From contig CAJOFW010000110.1 of the NCBI GenBank assembly GCA_905234005.1, positions 1 through 8,747 on the forward strand: a DNA stretch of 8,747 bases, written 5' to 3'. Shown piece after piece: positions 5,091 to 8,747 of the stretch. The translations under genes and the position numbers were made by a program. How positions within the stretch are numbered: position 1 is the stretch's first letter; every line of letters starts with the position of its first letter. The notes below the pieces were generated by a model, which did no database searches, was not told where the DNA came from, and saw only the letters and a list, made by a program, of their open reading frames with translations. The stretch is from an uncultured Oscillospiraceae bacterium. Its GTDB lineage: Bacteria; Bacillota; Clostridia; Oscillospirales; Oscillospiraceae.

Positions 5091-6227
5091 TTACATCGCC
5101 GCGAGAAAGCGCCGCACGAGCAGCTTCTCGGCGATGGGGGACGGGTCGGCGGATTCCGCTTCCGGCTCCGTTTTTGCTTCCGGCTCATACGCCGCGTAGC
5201 CCCAGGCGTTCGCGGCGGGGATGTCCGTCTCGATCACGTCGTAGAAGAGCGAGTCGAAGGATTCGGATTTCGTGTAGACGATGACGCCGTTTTGCACGCC
5301 GATCCCGTAGATGATATCGCCGTCCAGCTCCGGCGCAAGCTCCGTGCGCATATCGCCGCCGTCCGTGTCGACGGAGCGCAGGTCATACGGCGTCGCGAAC
5401 CACAGCCGCCCGTCGTTCAGCACGAGGCCGGCGTAGATCTCGGGCGCCGCGCCGTCGTCCGGGGCGGTGTCCGGCCAGCGGATGTCGAGCGTGAGGAGCG
5501 ACCGCGTCTGCCAGGTATCCCGGTCACAGCGCCAGAGGGTGAACGTGTCGTCGATGTACCAGGCGTAATCGCCGTCGAATATCACGCGGGTCACGGCGTC
5601 GCGCCACGGGACAAGCTCAAGCGCGCCGCCGGGGACGGCCTCGCCGCTGTCCCAGCCGACGTGGTGGGTGTCGGCGGCGTTATCGGCGTCGAAGAGGAAA
5701 TAGCTGTGCCGGATGAGCCCCATGCGCTGGTACTTGCCGTCGTCCCACGTCGCGTCGCTGAAATACCGCGCGCCGTCCAGCGTCGCGAGAATCCACGCGT
5801 GGTCGATCGTCTCGCTGTAGGTCATGACGCCGTTCAGCCCGGCGAGGGCGGCGACGTACGCGTAGCCCGAGGCGTAGCCGACGCAGACGCCCTTTCCCTT
5901 CACGAGCGCCCCGTAGGCCGTCTCGCTGTCGGGCGATACGCCGTAATCGACGTGCAGGCAGATCCAGTCGTGCAGCGCCGTCAGCTTCTCAAGGTCGGTC
6001 ATGCCGTCGTCGATGCACGCCGCGATCGCCGCCATGCCCGCCGCCAGCGTCGCGGCGTCGTCCACGGGCGATTCGGCGTCCGCCTCCGCTTCCGCGCCGG
6101 ACGCGGCCGTTTCGGCGGCGGGTTCAGGTATTGCGCCGGCCGCGGCCCCGGAAGAGGCTGAAGCCGCCGCGCTCAGGACGAGCGGCAGCGTCAGCGCCAG
6201 CAGCAGCGCCGTCAGTCGTCTCAGCAT
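5091..6227 (-). CDS. Secreted transglutaminase-like (cysteine protease fold) protein
   Basis: A 378-residue exported protein with a bacterial transglutaminase-like core. MLRRLTALLLALTLPLVLSA and a following ASAS form a signal peptide; 25-58 is an Ala/Glu linker. The core (about 60-165) has GKGVCVGYASGY (Cys115), TIDHAW (His143) and YFSDATWDD (Asp158), a complete Cys-His-Asp triad, so catalysis is plausible (peptide cleavage or cross-linking; substrate unknown). Residues 210-335 repeat short beta-strand patterns such as VIFDGDYAWYIDD, GLVLNDGRLWFA and GVQNGVIVYT, like blades of a small propeller. I chose the ATG at 6227 because AAGGGAGG (6244-6237) is 9 nt before it but only 3 nt before the ATG at 6233. 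The gene starts inside the galactosidase gene and overlaps it by about 104 nt, suggesting translational coupling. The lipoprotein gene follows after 118 nt. Confidence 0.85.
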   Translation of the reverse strand: MLRRLTALLLALTLPLVLSAAASASSGAAAGAIPEPAAETAASGAEAEADAESPVDDAATLAAGMAAIAACIDDGMTDLEKLTALHDWICLHVDYGVSPDSETAYGALVKGKGVCVGYASGYAYVAALAGLNGVMTYSETIDHAWILATLDGARYFSDATWDDGKYQRMGLIRHSYFLFDADNAADTHHVGWDSGEAVPGGALELVPWRDAVTRVIFDGDYAWYIDDTFTLWRCDRDTWQTRSLLTLDIRWPDTAPDDGAAPEIYAGLVLNDGRLWFATPYDLRSVDTDGGDMRTELAPELDGDIIYGIGVQNGVIVYTKSESFDSLFYDVIETDIPAANAWGYAAYEPEAKTEPEAESADPSPIAEKLLVRRFLAAM

Positions 6228-8580
6228 CGCCATCCGCCTCCCTTCGGGCCTCGTCGGCCATCGCGGTCTCGGTCTTCTCGGGCAGACGCGCCGCCGCGTC
6301 CGGCCCGACCACGTACAGGACGGAGCCGAAATCGCCCTGCATCCGGATGTTCTCGCCGTACTGCGCGCCCGTGTAGCGGTCGTTCAGCCGCACGCCGCTC
6401 ATCAGCGCCGCGCCGGTCGCGACCATCGCCTCGGCGCAGTCCGGCACGGCCTGAACGCGGTCGGCCAGCGTGACGAGGAGGCTGCCCGGGCTGATTTTCG
6501 CGTCGGCGACGTGGCGCAGAAGCTCCCGGTAATCGCCGAGGCGCAGGTTCTGCGGCCTTGTGGCGACGCGGTAGGCCGTGCGCGGCTCGAGGGCGGCGAA
6601 ACGAAGCTCGTCCGCCCCGGAGGCGGCGTGGTGAAGCCGCCGGAACACGCCGACGACGGCGGTGTTGTCGCCGCCGGACACCTGCCAGCGCGTCTCCCCC
6701 TCCGGCGCGGGCAGGCGGCGGAAGCGGCCGAACTGGAACAGGCGGCGGTGGTTTTTGTAGAACTCGATCTGCTCGCGTATGTCCTGCTCATCGAGCGGCG
6801 TGAGCGTCTTGAGATCCAGCTCGTACCCGAGCACGCCGAAGAACGCGACGTTGGCGCGGGTATACAGCGGCGTGCGCCGGAGCGTCTGCAAATGCGGGCT
6901 TGCGGAGACGTGGGCGCTCATGCACGAGAGCGGGTAGAGGTACGACACGCCGTCCTGGATGTCGAGCCGTTCGATGGGGTCGGTGTTGTCCGAAACCCAG
7001 ATCTGCGGGCCGAAGCAGAGCATACCGAGGTCGAACCGGTTGCCGCCGGAGGCGCACGATTCGAGCAGCACGCCGGGCCGGGTCGAGAAGACGCGCCGCA
7101 GCACGTCGTACAGGCCGAGGACGTAGTCGTAGGACTGCGCCCCGAGGGCGGCGGCGTGGCGGTTCATGTCCCACTTGATGTACGTGATGCCGAGCCGGTC
7201 GAGGATGCCGCCGACCGATTCGACGATGTAATTGCGCACGTCGGCGCGTGTGAGATCGAGCAGCAGCTCGTTCCGGCCGAACACGGGTTCGCGTCCCGGC
7301 GCGGTCAGCGCCCAGTCGGGGTGGGCGCGGTAGAGGTCGCTGTCGGGGTTCACGGCCTCCGGCTCGACCCACAGGCCCAGCTCCAGCCCGGCCTTCTCGA
7401 GCTTCATGCGCAGGCCGGACAGCCCGCCGGGGAGCTTGGAGATGTTGACGTTGTAGTCGCCGAGGCCGGCGGTATCGTCGTCCCGGTCGCCGAACCAGCC
7501 GTCGTCGAGCACGAACAGCTCGCACCCGAGCCGTGCGGCGCGGCGTCCCAGCTCGTTCAGCCGCCGCTCGGTGAAGTCGAAGCCGCAGCCCTCCCACGAG
7601 TTGAACACGACCGGCCGCCGCCGCTCCTGCCAGTGCTCGGGGATGACGTGGCGGTTGACGAAGTCGTGCATATGGGCGCTCAGGCCGTTGAAGCCCCCGT
7701 CCGAGAAGCTCATGACCGCCTCCGGCGCGAAGAAGCGTTCGCCGGGGCGGAGCGTGCGCAGAAAGTCGGTCGGGCACACGCCCTGCATGACGCGTGTCAG
7801 ACCCATCCGCGAGCGCTGCACCGACGCGTAGTGGTTGCCGCTCCAGATGAGGTTGAAGCCGTACACGCGGCCGTGCTCCTGATCCGTCCCCGGCTCCGAG
7901 AGCAGAAAGCCCGGATTGCAGCGGTTCGACGACGTGCCGGTCAGCGAATCGAGCACGAGCCGTGCGCTCCCGGCGGACGCCGTCTCCCGGTGGGCCTCGG
8001 TGAGCCACGCCCCGTGGAACGACGTAAGCTCGTATGTGCCGTACAGGTCGAGCATCGAGCTCATGAGGCGATGCAGGGCGATGTTGTCCTCGCCGCTGTT
8101 GATGAGCACCGTCCGGCGGGTGATCACGTCGGCGTTCTCGAACACGGTGAAATACAGCGTCAGCACCGCGCCGACCGTCTCGTCGGCGAGGGATATCAGC
8201 AGCGTCTGATCGCCGAGCAGGGCCGAGGGCAGGCCGCCCTCCGTCACGACGCCGTCCATGATCTCGTGGCCGGTGACGCGGAAGTCCGTAGTCCCGCCGG
8301 CGCTGGTGAAGACCTCGATCGGCGGCTCCCGGTAATCGCCCCGGCCCGAGCCGGACCAGACGAGCGCCTGCTCGTCGAGGGTATAGGCGGGGTCGTCCCG
8401 GGTATAGTTGACCGCGTTGCCGCGGGGGGAGGTATTCTTGAGCGCCAGAGCCTCGGCGTCGTCCGCGTCCACACGGGTACCGTAATGCACAAGCTCAAGC
8501 TGCCCATACGCCGTCCTGCGCATGATAAGCGACGTCGTCCTCGTCGAGAGGCAGTATACGCCCTCGTTTACGCTGATCAT
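6124..8580 (-). CDS. galA: GH36 alpha-galactosidase
   Basis: An 818-residue glycoside hydrolase family 36 enzyme, expected to release terminal alpha-galactose from raffinose-type sugars or melibiose in the cytoplasm; there is no signal peptide. An N-terminal beta-sandwich (about 1-310) precedes the TIM barrel, which shows VVFNSWEGCGFDFTE (324-338), LFVLDDGWFGDRDDD, LGLWVEPEAVNPDSDLY (401-417), YIKWDMNRH (nucleophile Asp471), LESCASGGNRFDLGM and IWVSDNTD (acid/base Asp531). The C-terminal sandwich ends near GDFGSVLYVVGP (749-760); the last ~58 residues are a low-complexity Ala/Asp/Glu then Arg/Gly tail not typical of the family, which is usually about 700-740 long. The start is ATG at 8580, with AAAGGG 9 nt upstream; longer reading runs into the repeat. 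It is first of the minus-strand cluster. The symbol is by family; aga or rafA are equally used. Confidence 0.95.
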   Translation of the reverse strand: MISVNEGVYCLSTRTTSLIMRRTAYGQLELVHYGTRVDADDAEALALKNTSPRGNAVNYTRDDPAYTLDEQALVWSGSGRGDYREPPIEVFTSAGGTTDFRVTGHEIMDGVVTEGGLPSALLGDQTLLISLADETVGAVLTLYFTVFENADVITRRTVLINSGEDNIALHRLMSSMLDLYGTYELTSFHGAWLTEAHRETASAGSARLVLDSLTGTSSNRCNPGFLLSEPGTDQEHGRVYGFNLIWSGNHYASVQRSRMGLTRVMQGVCPTDFLRTLRPGERFFAPEAVMSFSDGGFNGLSAHMHDFVNRHVIPEHWQERRRPVVFNSWEGCGFDFTERRLNELGRRAARLGCELFVLDDGWFGDRDDDTAGLGDYNVNISKLPGGLSGLRMKLEKAGLELGLWVEPEAVNPDSDLYRAHPDWALTAPGREPVFGRNELLLDLTRADVRNYIVESVGGILDRLGITYIKWDMNRHAAALGAQSYDYVLGLYDVLRRVFSTRPGVLLESCASGGNRFDLGMLCFGPQIWVSDNTDPIERLDIQDGVSYLYPLSCMSAHVSASPHLQTLRRTPLYTRANVAFFGVLGYELDLKTLTPLDEQDIREQIEFYKNHRRLFQFGRFRRLPAPEGETRWQVSGGDNTAVVGVFRRLHHAASGADELRFAALEPRTAYRVATRPQNLRLGDYRELLRHVADAKISPGSLLVTLADRVQAVPDCAEAMVATGAALMSGVRLNDRYTGAQYGENIRMQGDFGSVLYVVGPDAAARLPEKTETAMADEARREADGDAETTDGAAAGADAAARPERGGFSLFRGRGRRNT

Positions 8581-8602
8581 ACCATCACGCCCTTTCATTA
8601 AT

Positions 8603-8746
8603 CTGTTCGGCACCCGCTTCGCTGGGCTGCCGAACAGGGGACTCGCGCTTATCGCACCCGGCTTTGCCGGGTTTGGTCGGCGCGAGAGGCTCGCCCAGGC
8701 TCGCCTGAAGGTATTTTTGCCGAAAAGCGCGGTTTCCGGCAAAAAT
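8603..8746. repeat. Multi-hairpin intergenic repeat, copy 2
   Basis: The counterpart of 2023-2159 in the same orientation. Hairpin 1 (8603-8637) has arms CTGTTCGGCA/TGCCGAACAG. Hairpin 2 (8656-8672) is ACCCGGC-TTT-GCCGGGT. Hairpin 3 (8713-8746) is identical to copy 1. Between hairpins 2 and 3 a 10-nt unit (gAGGCTCGCC, cAGGCTCGCC) is repeated in tandem. It lies immediately upstream of the galactosidase gene, whose promoter must sit in or beside it. The window ends one base after hairpin 3, so the element may extend further. Confidence 0.85.
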
Positions 8747-8747
8747 G

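Noticed and set aside
4973..5188. 72-codon upstream extension of the lipoprotein reading frame
   Set aside because: It would bury the lipoprotein signal, overlap the transglutaminase 3' end and read through repeat copy B. The ATG at 4972 has its own ribosome binding site.
6001..8601. Plus-strand open frame of over 860 codons opposite the galactosidase gene
   Set aside because: It is a mirror effect of GC-rich codon use. The minus strand has a clear GH36 enzyme with all catalytic motifs; the plus translation is a Val/Arg/Ala/His-rich string with no recognisable domain.
8581..8742. 54-codon upstream extension of the galactosidase frame
   Set aside because: It reads through hairpins of repeat copy 2 and gives a basic, Pro/Ser/Arg-rich sequence foreign to GH36; the ATG at 8580 has AAAGGG at good distance.
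1..8747. CRISPR array, tRNA or rRNA gene
   Set aside because: No regularly spaced direct repeats with unique spacers, no cloverleaf with a T-loop consensus, and no rRNA-like conserved stretch were seen on either strand.

Overview
The window carries four confident protein-coding genes plus one mobile-element gene, in a genome that looks like a GC-rich Clostridia-type Firmicute (Oscillospirales or Christensenellales style gut bacterium). This placement is inferred from strong G/C preference at third codon positions, strong purine-rich ribosome binding sites, a Firmicutes-type AlaX, a lipoprotein signal, and a cytosolic GH36 alpha-galactosidase. No 16S gene or other phylogenetic marker is present, so it stays tentative.

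Layout. Positions 1-1972 hold a TnpB-family RuvC nuclease gene on the minus strand, visibly less GC-rich than the rest, with its downstream non-coding or open-frame region (1-454) in which the element's guide RNA and right end would be expected. Positions 1973-2261 hold a structured intergenic repeat and the start region of alaX. Positions 2262-3404 (+) encode a long-form alanyl-tRNA editing hydrolase. Positions 3405-3643 separate convergent genes and are filled by hairpins and a second repeat type. From 8580 down to 3644 three minus-strand genes follow one another: a GH36 alpha-galactosidase, a secreted transglutaminase-like protein whose start lies inside the galactosidase gene, and a lipoprotein built from repeated domains. 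A second copy of the structured repeat lies upstream of the galactosidase gene and runs to the window end.

How the parts relate. AlaX is a stand-alone tRNA proofreading enzyme with no evident functional tie to its neighbours. The galactosidase works inside the cell on alpha-galactosides; the other two products are exported or membrane-anchored, so the three-gene set may be co-transcribed without sharing one pathway.

The most notable signals are not ordinary genes. (1) The TnpB has an intact RuvC D-E-D triad but no zinc-ribbon cysteines, and its frame stays open for 107 codons beyond its TAA stop. (2) Two copies of a multi-hairpin repeat, about 6.4 kb apart, show compensatory base changes in their stems, which indicates selection or element-type conservation of the fold. 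(3) A different repeat of about 82 bp occurs twice, and one copy supplies a good -10 box just ahead of the lipoprotein gene.
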